The notes: a model not told the origin generated them from the letters alone. Counted from the first letter of the stretch, positions 31,992 to 41,279 are shown. The stretch is DNA of 64,000 nucleotides from JAWLHK01 sp041690355 [NCBI: bacterium] (GCA_041690355.1 JAWLHK010000012.1:56152-120151), one strand, 5' to 3'. A program made the numbers and translations.

Positions 31992-32357
31992 ATGGGTCGC
32001 ATCGTTCCTCTTCTGCTGCTCTCGCTGGCGGCCTGCGGCGCCGCCGCTCCCGACGAAGTCGTCTGCACCATGCAGGCCGTCGCCGGGCTGAACATCCGTG
32101 CGCAGGACGCCGTCTCGCAGGCGCCCCTGTGCAACGCCGTCGTGACGGCCGATGACGGCACGGGCGATCCCGAGCGGCTCGAGAAGCTCGGCGAGCCCGA
32201 TTGCGTTTATGCCGGCGCCTGGGAGCGCGAGGGGACGTATGCCGTCACGGTCACCGCCCCCGGCTACCGCCCCGTCACGCTCGAGGGGCTCGTGGTCAGC
32301 GCCGGCGAATGTCACGTGACCCCCGTGCAGCGCACGGTGAATCTGGAGGCCCGGTGA
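31992..32357 (+). CDS. Small lipoprotein A, carboxypeptidase-regulatory-like (transthyretin) fold
   Basis: 121 residues. Signal peptide GRIVPLLLLSLAACG with lipobox LAAC. The mature part has the pattern of a transthyretin-like beta sandwich (APLCNAVVTADDG, CVYAGAWEREGTYAVTVTAPGYRPVTLEG) and four Cys that could form two disulfides. It is a tandem paralogue of the next gene (shared C-x-YAGAWER-GTYA-V-P and ECHV blocks), with a TGATG junction. The start at 31992 is preceded by GGAG; an ATG at 31977 is possible. Function unknown, presumably in the envelope. Confidence 0.75.
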   Translation: MGRIVPLLLLSLAACGAAAPDEVVCTMQAVAGLNIRAQDAVSQAPLCNAVVTADDGTGDPERLEKLGEPDCVYAGAWEREGTYAVTVTAPGYRPVTLEGLVVSAGECHVTPVQRTVNLEAR

Positions 32358-32734
32358 TGCGCGCGCTCGTTCTCCTAGCCTGTGCGCTGCTCGCGGCCTG
32401 TGGTTCTCCCGAGCCGCCGCCGCCGGGCACGCAGTGTACCGAAGAGGCGCGGGCCGCGATCACGCTGGCCGTCGTCGACGGCGCAACCGAGGATCCCGTC
32501 TGCGATGCCGTCGTCACGTTGCGGGACGGCGACTACGTCGAGCGGATCGAGGGAGCCGAGGGGGTCAACGCCTGCCCCTATGCCGGCGCGTGGGAGCGTC
32601 CGGGCACCTATGCGATCTCGGTCACTCACCCCGCCTTTGAGACCTACACGCGCGAAGGAATCGATATCGGCGCCGACGAGTGCCACGTCTTTTCCTTCTC
32701 CATGACGGTTCGCCTTCAACCTGTCGAGCCCTGA
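32357..32734 (+). CDS. Small lipoprotein B, paralogue of the preceding gene
   Basis: 125 residues. Signal peptide MRALVLLACALLAACG, lipobox LAAC, then a PEPPPPG linker and the same fold (DPVCDAVVTLRDG, CPYAGAWERPGTYAISVTHPAF, ECHVF). Cys positions match those of paralogue A. Its ATG overlaps the stop of A by one base, so both are made together. The duplication with divergent middle parts suggests two similar but not identical binding partners. Confidence 0.78.
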   Translation: MRALVLLACALLAACGSPEPPPPGTQCTEEARAAITLAVVDGATEDPVCDAVVTLRDGDYVERIEGAEGVNACPYAGAWERPGTYAISVTHPAFETYTREGIDIGADECHVFSFSMTVRLQPVEP

Positions 32735-32743
32735 GCTTTCAAG

Positions 32744-34636
32744 ATGGAATCCCGGGCGATGCTGAGGACCGACGGAATCTGGTTCAAGGACGAAACCGGA
32801 CGCACGAGAATCCTGCGCGGCGTGAATCTGGGCGGAAGCACGAAGGTCCCCTGTCGCCCCGACGGCAGCACCCACCGCGCCGAAGCGCTCACCGATTCGC
32901 GGCAGGTCTCCTTCGTCGGGCGGCCGTTTCCGCTCGAGGAGGCGGACGAACATTTCGATCGCCTGCGCCGCTGGGGGCTGACGTTTCTGCGCTTTCTGAT
33001 CACGTGGGAAGCCGTCGAGCATGAAGGTCCCGGCCGGTACGACGAAGATTACCTGAGGTATCTCGCGGCCGTCGTGCGCAAGGCCGGCGAAAAGGGGTTC
33101 CTGCTCTTCATCGATCCGCATGAGGACGTGTGGAGCCGCTTCAGCGGCGGCGACGGCGCCCCCGGGTGGACCCTCGAGGCGGCCGGATTCGATCTGCTGA
33201 ACCTGCACGCCTCCGGCGCCGCCTTCGTCCACGGCCGGCACCACCCGAAGCGCTACCCGCGCATGATCTGGCCGACGAACGCCACCAAGCTGGCCGCCGC
33301 CACGATGTTCACGCTCTTCTTCGGCAGCAACACGTATGCGCCGCGCACGACGGTCGAGGGTGAGCCGATCCAGGAGTATCTGCAGCGGCATTACTGCGCG
33401 GCCATGCGCGAAGTCATGCTGCGCCTGCGCGGCATGCCGCACGTGGTCGGCTTCGACACCATGAACGAACCGTTCGCCGGCTGGATCGGTTGGCCGGATC
33501 TGCAGAAGACCGGAGGCCTCGTGCGCCTCGGCGACACCCCCACCCCGCTGCAATCGATGGCGCTCGGCGACGGCATTCCACAGGAGGTCGACGTCTGGGG
33601 GGTCGGTCTGCGCGGCCCGCAGAAGGTCTCGACCCGCCTCGTGAATCCGGCCGGGGTGCGCGCGTGGCGGCAGGAGCGCACCTGCGTATGGCGCGAGAAC
33701 GGCGTATGGGATGTCGACGGTGGCGGAAAGCCACGGCTGCTGCGCCCCGACTGGTTCGCGCGTTACGGCGCCGGCAAGGCGGATTTCGCCCGGGATTTCT
33801 ACCGGCCGTTCGCCAACCGGGTCGCCGCCGCGGTGCGCGAGGCGCAGCCGAAGACGATGATATTCATCGAAGCCGAGACCGGTCAACAGCCGCCGGAGTG
33901 GAAAGAAGGCGACGCGCGGAACATCGTCTTCGCCCCGCACTGGTACGACGGGCTCACGCTCTTTCTCAAGCGTTACTTCTCGTGGCTCGGCGTCGACTAC
34001 CGCAATCAGAAGCCGGTTTTCGGCCGCCGTGCCGTGCTGCGTGCCTTCATTGCCCAACTGCGGGATCTGCGGGACGCGGCCACGACGAAGCTCGGCGGCG
34101 TGCCCACGGTGATCGGAGAGTTCGGCATCCCGTTCGACATGAACGAGCGCAAGGCCTATCGAACGGGGAACTACCGGGATCAGATCGCGGCGCTCGACCG
34201 AAGCTTTCAGGCGCTCGATGCGAACCTTCTCAGCGCAACGCTGTGGAACTACACGGCCGACAACACGCATCCGCTGGGAGACCGCTGGAACGAAGAAGAC
34301 CTGTCGATCTTCAGCCGTGACGACCGGAGAGACCCAATGGACCCGGATTCCGGCGGGCGCGCCCTCGAGGCCGCCGTCCGCCCCTATCCCATGGCCGTCG
34401 CCGGAGAGCCGCTCACGTTCCACTACGATCTGAAGCGGCGCAGGTTCACGTTCCGCTACCGGCCAGACCCGGCGGTCACTTCGGAGACCGAACTCTTTGT
34501 GCCGGCGCTGACCTATCCGCGTGGAGTTCGGGTTACGATCCGCGGAGGAACGTGGACCCACGATATTCCCAAGCAGGTTCTGCGGCTGCGCGCCGACGGC
34601 GGCGGCGAGGTCTCGGTCGTCATCGAACCCGCCTGA
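32744..34636 (+). CDS. Glycoside hydrolase family 5 enzyme (endoglycoceramidase/sterol-glucosidase-like)
   Basis: About 630 residues. The GH5 barrel spans about 5-530: RILRGVNLGGSTKVP, FRFLITWEAVEHEGPGRYD, DPHEDVWSRFSGGDGAPGW, acid/base Glu in GFDTMNEPFAGW, HWYDG, nucleophile Glu in VIGEFGIPFD, TLWNYTADNT. A C-terminal beta domain follows. The DPHQDVWSR-like loop and the length are those of lipid-glucoside hydrolases (endoglycoceramidase and the GH5_12 sterol/ceramide beta-glucosidases) rather than cellulases; subfamily not proven. There is no signal peptide, so it looks cytoplasmic despite following two lipoprotein genes by 9 bp. The start could also be the ATG at 32759. Confidence 0.82.
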   Translation: MESRAMLRTDGIWFKDETGRTRILRGVNLGGSTKVPCRPDGSTHRAEALTDSRQVSFVGRPFPLEEADEHFDRLRRWGLTFLRFLITWEAVEHEGPGRYDEDYLRYLAAVVRKAGEKGFLLFIDPHEDVWSRFSGGDGAPGWTLEAAGFDLLNLHASGAAFVHGRHHPKRYPRMIWPTNATKLAAATMFTLFFGSNTYAPRTTVEGEPIQEYLQRHYCAAMREVMLRLRGMPHVVGFDTMNEPFAGWIGWPDLQKTGGLVRLGDTPTPLQSMALGDGIPQEVDVWGVGLRGPQKVSTRLVNPAGVRAWRQERTCVWRENGVWDVDGGGKPRLLRPDWFARYGAGKADFARDFYRPFANRVAAAVREAQPKTMIFIEAETGQQPPEWKEGDARNIVFAPHWYDGLTLFLKRYFSWLGVDYRNQKPVFGRRAVLRAFIAQLRDLRDAATTKLGGVPTVIGEFGIPFDMNERKAYRTGNYRDQIAALDRSFQALDANLLSATLWNYTADNTHPLGDRWNEEDLSIFSRDDRRDPMDPDSGGRALEAAVRPYPMAVAGEPLTFHYDLKRRRFTFRYRPDPAVTSETELFVPALTYPRGVRVTIRGGTWTHDIPKQVLRLRADGGGEVSVVIEPA

Positions 34637-34640
34637 CCCC

Positions 34641-35768
34641 TCAGGAAAGGATGTGCCGGAGCGCGGCGACGAGCGTTTCGATCACGTCTTCCGATGCGTT
34701 GATCCCCATCAACCCGACACGCCAGGTATCTCCCGCCCATTCCCCGAGACCGGCGCCGACCTCGATCCCCTGGGCCAGCAGTTCGGGGCGGCGGCCAGCT
34801 TTGCCCTCCGGGGGAATTACCGCGTGCAGCATCGGGGCGCGATGTTCCGGATTTCCAACCCGGTAGCGGAAACCGAGAGCTTCGAGTGCCTGCGTGAGCC
34901 GGTCGCCCATCTGAAGATGGCTTGCCCAGCGATTCTCCAGCCCCTCTTCCAGCGCGAGCCGGGCCCCCTCGTGCAACGCGTATACACTCGTGATCGGCGC
35001 CGTATGGTGGTAGACGCGCGTCCCCTCGCCCGAGGTCCAGTAGCGGGTCAGCAGCGACAGATCGAAGTACCAGCTGGGGACGGGATGCTTGCGGGCGGCC
35101 AGCTTCGCGAGCGCGCGCTCGCCCAGGGTCACCGGCGCAAGACCGGGGGTCACGTTGAGGCACTTCTGCGTGCCGGAGAAGGCGGCGTCGGCCTGCCACG
35201 CATCGATGCGCACGGGCGCGCCGCCGAGCGAAGTCACGCAATCGACGAGGAAAAGGCCGTCGTGGCTGCGGGCGATCGCGCCGAACGCTTCCATGGCGGG
35301 CTGCAGGACACCGGTCGACGTCTCGGCGTGCACAATCCACACTGCTTTCGCATCCGGATGCGCCTTCCACGCGGCCGCAACGGCGTCGGGCGCAATCGGT
35401 TCCCCCCAGGGCGCGTCGACGGGAATCGGGCGGGCGCCCAGTTTGGTCAGGGCGTCGCCGATGCGGCCGCCGAACACGCCGTTGCGCCCGACGATCACTT
35501 CGTCGCCCGGCTCGAACAGGTTCGCGGCAAGCAGCTCCATTCCGGCGGATCCCGTCCCCGACGCAGCGAAGGTTACCTTATTCTCCGTCTGAAACAGCTG
35601 CCGGAGCATGCCCTGCAGCTCGTCGAGGATCTGCGTGAAGACCGGATCGAGGTGCCCGACCAGCGGCAGCGCCGATACCCGCAGAACGCTTTCGGGGGAA
35701 TTGCTGGGACCCGGGCCGAGAAGGAGGCGCGGGGGGATGCGGTCAAGGATCGACGGAGGGAGAGGCAT
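34641..35768 (-). CDS. Class V aminotransferase (alanine/serine-glyoxylate type)
   Basis: PLP enzyme, about 375 residues. Start RLLLGPGPSNSPESVLRVSALPLVGHLDP is the family opening; ASGTGSAGMELLAANL binds PLP phosphate, WIVHAETSTGVLQP and FLVDCVTSLGGAPVRID follow, and the Schiff-base Lys is in SGTQKCLN. Likely alanine- or serine-glyoxylate transaminase; 2-aminoethylphosphonate or other substrates are not excluded. It begins 54 bp downstream of bioF, the gap being filled with degenerate heptamer repeats. Confidence 0.88.
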   Translation of the reverse strand: MPLPPSILDRIPPRLLLGPGPSNSPESVLRVSALPLVGHLDPVFTQILDELQGMLRQLFQTENKVTFAASGTGSAGMELLAANLFEPGDEVIVGRNGVFGGRIGDALTKLGARPIPVDAPWGEPIAPDAVAAAWKAHPDAKAVWIVHAETSTGVLQPAMEAFGAIARSHDGLFLVDCVTSLGGAPVRIDAWQADAAFSGTQKCLNVTPGLAPVTLGERALAKLAARKHPVPSWYFDLSLLTRYWTSGEGTRVYHHTAPITSVYALHEGARLALEEGLENRWASHLQMGDRLTQALEALGFRYRVGNPEHRAPMLHAVIPPEGKAGRRPELLAQGIEVGAGLGEWAGDTWRVGLMGINASEDVIETLVAALRHILS

Positions 35769-35770
35769 GG

Positions 35771-35830
35771 CAGTCGTCAGTCGAAAGTCTCTGGTCACCG
35801 GTCAGGAAGCAAGAGAGCGGAATCAGGAAT
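35771..35830. repeat. Degenerate heptamer arrays between bioF and the aminotransferase
   Basis: CAGTCGT-CAGTCGA-AAGTCTC-TGGTCAC-CGGTCAG (35771-35805, GACTGAA family, complement) and a short AATCAGGAAT (35821-35830). The TGA stop of bioF (35823-35825) is the complement of the TCA in AATCAGG. Confidence 0.6.
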
Positions 35831-36992
35831 GGCGGGGCGCGCCCAGGACATCCGCGATGGCCTGCGCCGCGCCGAGAACCTGCGCCTCCGTGTGCGCGGC
35901 GGTGACCGTGGTGCGCAGCCGGCTGGTTCCCTCCGGAACGGTCGGCGGACGGATCGCCTGCATATGATACCCCCGCTCGAACAGCCGCTGCGAGGCCGCA
36001 ACCGCCTCTTCGGGGGCGCCAAGCACGAGCGGAACGATGGGCGATTCTCCCAGCGCACGATGGCCGGCCTTGCGCAGGGCCGCACGGTACGCGGCCGTGA
36101 GCTGCCAGAGCTTCGCGATACGCTGCGGCTCCTGTTCCAGGATGTCGAGCGACGCCAGGGCCGCGCCCGCGGCCGCCGGCGGGAGCGCCGTCGTGAAGAT
36201 GAAGCTGCGGCTGCGGTTGACGAGCAGGTCGATCAGCTCGCGGCGGCCGGCTACGTAAGCGCCGAAAGACCCGAGCGATTTGCCGAGCGTACCCATCTGA
36301 ACCCCGACGGCCCAGCGAAGATTGAAGTGATCGACCACGCCCCGCCCGTTCTTGCCGAAGACCCCCGTGCCGTGCGCCTCGTCGACCATGATCTCGGCGC
36401 CGTATTTATGCGCGACGGGAACGATCTCCGGCAGGGGCGCCAGGTCGCCGTCCATGGAAAAGAGGGAATCGGTGACGACGAGCTTTTTGCCCGGCTTGTC
36501 GGCGTCGGCCGCCAGCAAATCCGAAAGATGCTGTACGTCGCCGTGCCGGTAGACGCGCACCGTGGCGCGCGAGAGGCGGCAGCCGTCGATAAGCGACGCG
36601 TGGTTCAGCGCATCCGAATAGATGTGGTCATCGGGCCCGACGAGGGCCGTGATGATTCCGATGTTCGCGTGGTAGCCGGAGTTGTAGAGCAGCGCAGCCT
36701 GGGTCCCTTTGAAGGCGGCAAGGCGCGCCTCCAGTTCCTCGTGGATGGCGAGGTTGCCGCTGATGAGGCGGCTGCCGCCCGAGCCCGCGCCGTACTGCTC
36801 GACGGCCCGGATGGCGCCGGCGCGCACGCGCGGGTCGGCCGCGAGCCCAAGGTAATCATTCGAGCAGAAGCCGAGCACCGTCTTTCCATCGATCGCGTAC
36901 TCGGCGCCCGTCGGGCCGTCGACGCGCCGCAGAGAGCGCCAGAGCCCGCTCGCGCGGATCTTCTCGAGGATCGGTTTCAGATCGATGGGCAT
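35823..36992 (-). CDS. bioF: 8-amino-7-oxononanoate synthase-type alpha-oxoamine synthase
   Basis: PLP enzyme condensing an acyl-CoA with an amino acid; BioF uses pimeloyl thioester and alanine for biotin. About 389 residues. FCSNDYLGLAADPRV, GAGSGGSRLISG, LLYNSGYHANIG, DALNHASLIDGCRLS, DSLFSMDGDLAPL, VDEAHGTGVFG and the Schiff-base Lys in MGTLGKSLGSFGAYV are present. IRPPTVPEGTSRLRTTVTAAHT is typical of BioF; a 2-amino-3-ketobutyrate ligase (Kbl) remains possible. Its ATG overlaps the hisF stop by one base (TGATG), so it is the last gene of the his run. No other bio gene is in view. Confidence 0.82.
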   Translation of the reverse strand: MPIDLKPILEKIRASGLWRSLRRVDGPTGAEYAIDGKTVLGFCSNDYLGLAADPRVRAGAIRAVEQYGAGSGGSRLISGNLAIHEELEARLAAFKGTQAALLYNSGYHANIGIITALVGPDDHIYSDALNHASLIDGCRLSRATVRVYRHGDVQHLSDLLAADADKPGKKLVVTDSLFSMDGDLAPLPEIVPVAHKYGAEIMVDEAHGTGVFGKNGRGVVDHFNLRWAVGVQMGTLGKSLGSFGAYVAGRRELIDLLVNRSRSFIFTTALPPAAAGAALASLDILEQEPQRIAKLWQLTAAYRAALRKAGHRALGESPIVPLVLGAPEEAVAASQRLFERGYHMQAIRPPTVPEGTSRLRTTVTAAHTEAQVLGAAQAIADVLGAPRHS

Positions 36993-37834
36993 CAGCGGAT
37001 CGGAATCCCCTTCTCCTTCAAGTAGCGCTTCACCTCAGGAACGGGGATCTCATTGAAGTGGAAGACGCTCGCCGCCAGGGCCGCATCTGCGCGCCCCTCG
37101 GTGAAGCCGGTGAGGAAATGTTCGAGCTTCCCCACGCCCCCCGAGGCGATGACCGGGATACGCACCGCGTCGCTCACGGCGCGCGTGACACCGATGTCGT
37201 AGCCGTCCTTGGTTCCGTCCTTGTCCATGGACGTAAGCAGAATTTCACCAGCGCCCAGGCTTTCCATCCAGCGCGCCCAGCGCACGGCATCGATTCCCGT
37301 GCGGTTGCGTCCACCATGGGTGAAGACCTCCCACTGCGAATCCTCGCGCACCCAGACGTCGGCTTCGGGATGCCGCGCCTTCCACTCCCACTCCGGAAAC
37401 GTCTGGGCCGCCTGCTCGGGCTTGAGCGTCGCGACGGCCTTGGCGTCGATGGCGACGACGATGCACTGATCGCCGAAGCGCCGCGCGGCGTCGCGCACGA
37501 AGTCGGGGTTCTGCACGGCGCGCGTGTTGATCGACACCTTGTCGGCGCCGGCGCGAAGCAGATTCTTGATGTCGTCGAGCGTGCGCACGCCGCCCCCCAC
37601 GGTGAGCGGAATGAACACCGATTCGGCCGTGCGGCGTACGACGTCGATCATCGTGTTCCGGTTATCGCTGCTGGCGGTGATGTCGAGAAAGCAGATCTCG
37701 TCGGCGCCGGCCGCGTTGTAGGCCGCGGCGGTTTCGACCGGGTCGCCGGCGTCTCGCAGCTGCACGAAGTTGACCCCTTTGACGACGCGGCCGTCCTTCA
37801 CGTCGAGGCAGGGAATGATGCGCTTGGCGAGCAT
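36992..37834 (-). CDS. hisF: Imidazole glycerol phosphate synthase subunit HisF (with insertion)
   Basis: The cyclase subunit that, with HisH, makes IGP and AICAR in histidine synthesis. 280 residues, longer than the usual 250-258. [23 protein letters not shown] with catalytic Asp11, [44 protein letters not shown] and the second catalytic Asp in [19 protein letters not shown] are intact. About 30 additional residues ([20 protein letters not shown] and on) occur in the loop after VVAIDAK, before [12 protein letters not shown]. Starts by a TGATG junction with hisA. Confidence 0.95.
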   Translation of the reverse strand: MLAKRIIPCLDVKDGRVVKGVNFVQLRDAGDPVETAAAYNAAGADEICFLDITASSDNRNTMIDVVRRTAESVFIPLTVGGGVRTLDDIKNLLRAGADKVSINTRAVQNPDFVRDAARRFGDQCIVVAIDAKAVATLKPEQAAQTFPEWEWKARHPEADVWVREDSQWEVFTHGGRNRTGIDAVRWARWMESLGAGEILLTSMDKDGTKDGYDIGVTRAVSDAVRIPVIASGGVGKLEHFLTGFTEGRADAALAASVFHFNEIPVPEVKRYLKEKGIPIR

Positions 37835-38556
37835 CAGCCGTTCTCCCCGATGGCGAGCGCATCGGCGAGCGCGATGTTGCCGTTGTAGAGCGCCTTGCCG
37901 ACGATGGAGCCGACGATCCCCGGGTGCTTCGCGAGCGCGCGCAGGTCGTCGAGGGTGCTGATGCCACCCGAGGCGATGACCGGGATCGGGCTGGCCCCGG
38001 CCATTTCGGCCGTCGCCGGGATATTCGGTCCGCTCAACATGCCGTCGCGGCTGATATCCGTGTAGATGATGGCGGATACGCCGGCATCGCCCAGTACCTT
38101 CGCCAGATCGACGGCGCGGGTCGCGCTCGTCTCGGCCCAGCCGCGGATGGCGACCAGGCCGCCGCGGGCGTCGATGCCGACCGCAATCCGCCCGGGATAT
38201 TTCGCGCAGGCCTCGCGCACGAGCTGCGGGTTCTCGAGCGCAGCCGTTCCGAGGATGACCCGCTCGACCCCCATGCCGAGATAGGCGTCGATGCGCTGCA
38301 TGTCACGGATGCCGCCACCGATCTGCACGCGGGCCTTCACCCGCTTGACGATGGCCTCGACAGCCTTGCCGTTGACCTGCTCGCCTTGCACGGCGCCGTC
38401 CAGATCGACGACGTGGATCCACCCCGATCCCTGCGCCTCCCACTCGGCGGCCTGGTCGGCGGGATTCTCATTGTAGACGGTCACCTGATCCATCTCGCCT
38501 TGGCGCAGACGAACGCAGCGGCCGTCCTTGATGTCGATTGCGGGGTAGATTTCCAT
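37834..38556 (-). CDS. hisA: ProFAR isomerase HisA
   Basis: Isomerises the ProFAR intermediate in histidine synthesis. 240 residues, standard. [22 protein letters not shown] (catalytic Asp8), [63 protein letters not shown] (second Asp), [13 protein letters not shown]. The start was chosen at the family N-terminus; the longer frame upstream overlaps hisH antisense-like. It is coupled to hisF by a TGATG overlap. Confidence 0.95.
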   Translation of the reverse strand: MEIYPAIDIKDGRCVRLRQGEMDQVTVYNENPADQAAEWEAQGSGWIHVVDLDGAVQGEQVNGKAVEAIVKRVKARVQIGGGIRDMQRIDAYLGMGVERVILGTAALENPQLVREACAKYPGRIAVGIDARGGLVAIRGWAETSATRAVDLAKVLGDAGVSAIIYTDISRDGMLSGPNIPATAEMAGASPIPVIASGGISTLDDLRALAKHPGIVGSIVGKALYNGNIALADALAIGENG

Positions 38557-38578
38557 GATGCGGTATCTCAGAGAAGAT

Positions 38579-39199
38579 TCACTTGATCGCTTCGGCCGCG
38601 AAGAGCTCGAGCAGGCGCAGGCCGACCGCCCCGCTCTTTTCCGGGTGAAACTGGGCGGCGACGATGTTGTCCCGCGACGCCATGGCGCAGAACTCGATGC
38701 CGTACTCGCAGGTGGCGGCGACATGCGCGTCGTTCGCCGCGGCGACGTAGTAGCTGTGCACGAAATACACATGCATTCCGTCAAGCTCGCGCAGGGCGGG
38801 GTGCCGGACGCGCAGTTCGTTCCACCCCATGTGCGGAACCTTGAGGCGTTCGCCCTGCCAGGCCAGATCGTCGGGGAACTTCAGGACGCGGCCGGGGAAA
38901 AGGCCGAGCCCCTCGTGATCGCCGTATTCCTCGCTGTGATCGAAGAAGAGCTGCATGCCGAGACATACGCCGAGCAGCGGCGTTCCGGCTTTCGCCACTT
39001 CCTGCACGGCCGCGTCCATGCCGCGCTCGCGCAGGTGGGCCATGGCGTCGGGAAACGCCCCGACCCCGGGCACGACGACCTGCGCGGCCTTGCGCACGAC
39101 GTCGGGGTCCTCGGAGGTCTGCGCCTGCAGCCCGAGCGATTCGAAGGCTTTCTGCACGCTGCGCAGATTGCCCATGCCATAGTCCACGATGGTAATCAT
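38579..39199 (-). CDS. hisH: Imidazole glycerol phosphate synthase glutamine amidotransferase HisH
   Basis: Class I glutaminase that supplies ammonia to HisF. 206 residues. ITIVDYGMGNLRSVQKAFESLG, VVPGVGAFPDAMAHL, nucleophile Cys in PLLGVCLGMQLFF, GWNEL, YFVHSYYV and the His-Glu pair in AAQFHPEKSGAVGLRLL are present. 22 bp separate it from hisA. Upstream, a 160-bp composite repeat separates it from hisB. Confidence 0.95.
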   Translation of the reverse strand: MITIVDYGMGNLRSVQKAFESLGLQAQTSEDPDVVRKAAQVVVPGVGAFPDAMAHLRERGMDAAVQEVAKAGTPLLGVCLGMQLFFDHSEEYGDHEGLGLFPGRVLKFPDDLAWQGERLKVPHMGWNELRVRHPALRELDGMHVYFVHSYYVAAANDAHVAATCEYGIEFCAMASRDNIVAAQFHPEKSGAVGLRLLELFAAEAIK

Positions 39200-39210
39200 G
39201 TCACTTCAGA

Positions 39211-39365
39211 GAAAGCGCTGAGCGCCAAGCACCAAGCACTGAGAATGCAACCGACTCGGATTTGTGCCCTTTCCGGTAACTCGTCACCCGTCACTCGTAA
39301 CTCGTAACTTCGTGTGACTCGTCACTGGAAAAATCGTCAATCGTAAATCGTAAATCGTCAATTTA
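39211..39365. repeat. Composite heptamer element in the his operon
   Basis: AGCGCCA-type units (39211-39243), unique 23 bp, GCCCTTTCCGG (39266-39276), CGTAACT/CGTCACT units (39276-39336) and CGTCAAT/CGTAAAT units (39331-39365). The last array ends exactly at the TAA stop of hisB (39363-39365). Module order equals that at 19348-19491. Confidence 0.9.
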
Positions 39366-39956
39366 GAGCAGGCCTTTGGTGCTCGGGAGCCCCTGCACCC
39401 TGCCTTCGACGCGCACCGCCTTCGAGAGCGCCTTCGTGAACGACTTGAAGGTCCCTTCGATGATGTGGTGCATGTTCTCGCCGCGCAGCAGATCGAGGTG
39501 CATCGTGACGCCGGCATGGTTGCAGAAGGCGATCAGGAACTCCTGCACCAGCTCGGCGTCGAACGTGCCCACCTTGGCGTGCGGATACTTCACGTTGAAG
39601 AAGAGAAACGGGCGGCCGCAGATATCCAGCGACGTGCGGATGAGCGCTTCCTGCATCGGAAGCGTGCATTCGCCGTACCGGTTGATTCCCTGCATGTCGC
39701 CGAGCGCCTTCTTGAACGCCTGCCCCAGACAGATGCCGACGTCTTCGACGGTGTGGTGGAAATCGATTTCGACGTCCCCCTCGGCGTCGACGGTCAGATC
39801 GAAGCCGCCGTGCCGGGCGAGCTGCTCCAGCATGTGGGTGAAGAACGGCACCGGGGTCTTGACCATGTAGGCCCCCGTTCCGTCCAGGTTCACGGTCAGC
39901 GAGATGCGGGTTTCCTTGGTCTCTCGCTTGACTTCGCCGATGCGATTGCGGCCCAT
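39363..39956 (-). CDS. hisB: Imidazoleglycerol-phosphate dehydratase HisB
   Basis: 197 residues, the monofunctional form without the phosphatase domain. RISLTVNLDGTGAYMVKTPVPFFTHMLEQLARHGGFDLTVDAEGD, IDFHHTVEDVGICLGQA (HHTVED metal motif), HLDLLRGENMHHIIEGTFKSFTKAL (NMHHIIE, second metal motif). Mn-dependent dehydration of IGP. It starts 21 bp after hisD. Its stop codon adjoins the composite repeat. Confidence 0.95.
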   Translation of the reverse strand: MGRNRIGEVKRETKETRISLTVNLDGTGAYMVKTPVPFFTHMLEQLARHGGFDLTVDAEGDVEIDFHHTVEDVGICLGQAFKKALGDMQGINRYGECTLPMQEALIRTSLDICGRPFLFFNVKYPHAKVGTFDAELVQEFLIAFCNHAGVTMHLDLLRGENMHHIIEGTFKSFTKALSKAVRVEGRVQGLPSTKGLL

Positions 39957-39977
39957 GTTCTCACTCCTCGAACAGGT

Positions 39978-41279
39978 TCACTGCCGGATGCGTACCGAGT
40001 TGCCGTGCGCCGTCAATCCCTCGGCGTCGGCCAGCGTCGTAATGTTGCGCCCTTCGGCGGCGAGCGCCTGCGGGCCGAAGCGGATGACGCTGCTCCGCTT
40101 GATGAAATCGTAGGGTCCGAGCGGCGAGCTGAAGCGCGCCGTGCCTCCCGTGGGGAGCACGTGGTTCGGACCGGCAACGTAATCCCCAACCGCTTCGGGC
40201 GTGTGGTGCCCGAGAAAGATCGCGCCCGCGTGGCGAATCCCCGCCAGCAGCGCTTCGGCGTCGTCGCAGCAGATCTCAAGGTGCTCGGCGGCGAACCGGT
40301 TCGCGAGTTCGACGGCCTCTTCGCGCGTCTTCGTCTCGACGAGCACGCCATGGCGCGCCAGCGAGGCGCGAGCGATGGCCGATCGCGAGAGCGCCGCCGA
40401 GTGGACCTCGAGCGCCGCCGCGACCTTGTCGACCAGGCCGGGGGTCCACGTGATGAAGCGCGGCACCGCGTCCTCATCATGTTCCGCCTGGCTCAGCAGA
40501 TCCATGGCGACCCAGTCCGGATTCGCCGTGCCGTCGGCCAGAACGAGAATTTCGCTCGGGCCGGCAATCATGTCGATGCTGACGGCGCCGAAGACGAGCC
40601 GTTTGGCGGCGGCGACGTACTTGTTGCCCGGCCCGACGATCTTGTCGACGCGCGGCAATCCGGCGCTCCCGTAGGCCAGCGCGGCCACGGCCTGGGCGCC
40701 GCCGACGCGGAAAATGCGGTCGACGCCGGCCACCTCGGCGGCGGCGAGCACGAGCGGGGGTATGCCGTCGCGGCCCGGCGGCGTAACCATGACGACTTCG
40801 GGCACGCCGGCGATCTTGGCCGGAATCGCGTTCATGAGCACCGACGACGGATAGGCCGCCTTGCCCCCCGGCACATAGAGGCCGACGCGATCCATCGGGG
40901 TCACTTTCTGCCCGAGGGTCTCGTCGCCGCGGCTGGCCATCCACCCCTTGGGGACCAGCTTCTTCTGGTAGGCGCGGATGCGCTTCGCGGCAGCCTTGAG
41001 CGCGCGCACTTCTTCTTTCGGCGCCTTGCGCAAAGCGGCGCGGCGTTCCTCGGTCGTCACCTCGAGGGCCTCGACCGTCAGCTTGACGCCGTCGAAGCGC
41101 GCCGTGTAATTGAGGAGCGCCTCCACGCCGCGCGCGCGCACGGTGTCGATGATCTCGCGCACCGCCGGCTCCACGTCGGTCGTGGAGTCGACGCCGACGA
41201 CGGCCTCGGTTTCCAGGTACTGCCGGAACTCGGGTTGGTCGGAACGGAAGCGGCGGATCGAAAAGGCAACCGTGCTCAC
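39978..41279 (-). CDS. hisD: Histidinol dehydrogenase HisD
   Basis: Two-step NAD oxidation of histidinol to histidine. About 433 residues. VGLYVPGGKAAYPSSVLMNAIPAKIAGVPEVVMVTPP, VDKIVGPGNKYVAAAKRLVFGAVSIDMIAGPSE, LLSQAEHDEDA (Zn ligands) and the catalytic Glu-His in HAGAIFLGHHTPEAVGDYVAGPNHVLPTGG are all present. The ATG overlaps the hisG stop by four bases. Confidence 0.95.
   Translation of the reverse strand: MSTVAFSIRRFRSDQPEFRQYLETEAVVGVDSTTDVEPAVREIIDTVRARGVEALLNYTARFDGVKLTVEALEVTTEERRAALRKAPKEEVRALKAAAKRIRAYQKKLVPKGWMASRGDETLGQKVTPMDRVGLYVPGGKAAYPSSVLMNAIPAKIAGVPEVVMVTPPGRDGIPPLVLAAAEVAGVDRIFRVGGAQAVAALAYGSAGLPRVDKIVGPGNKYVAAAKRLVFGAVSIDMIAGPSEILVLADGTANPDWVAMDLLSQAEHDEDAVPRFITWTPGLVDKVAAALEVHSAALSRSAIARASLARHGVLVETKTREEAVELANRFAAEHLEICCDDAEALLAGIRHAGAIFLGHHTPEAVGDYVAGPNHVLPTGGTARFSSPLGPYDFIKRSSVIRFGPQALAAEGRNITTLADAEGLTAHGNSVRIRQ

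Noticed and set aside
34521-37025. 834-residue open frame on the plus strand
   Set aside because: Shadow of the aminotransferase and bioF genes, which have full family signatures on the other strand.
39211-39365. Possible CRISPR array
   Set aside because: Units are 7 bp with no 25-40 bp repeats and no spacers of even length; no cas genes in the window.
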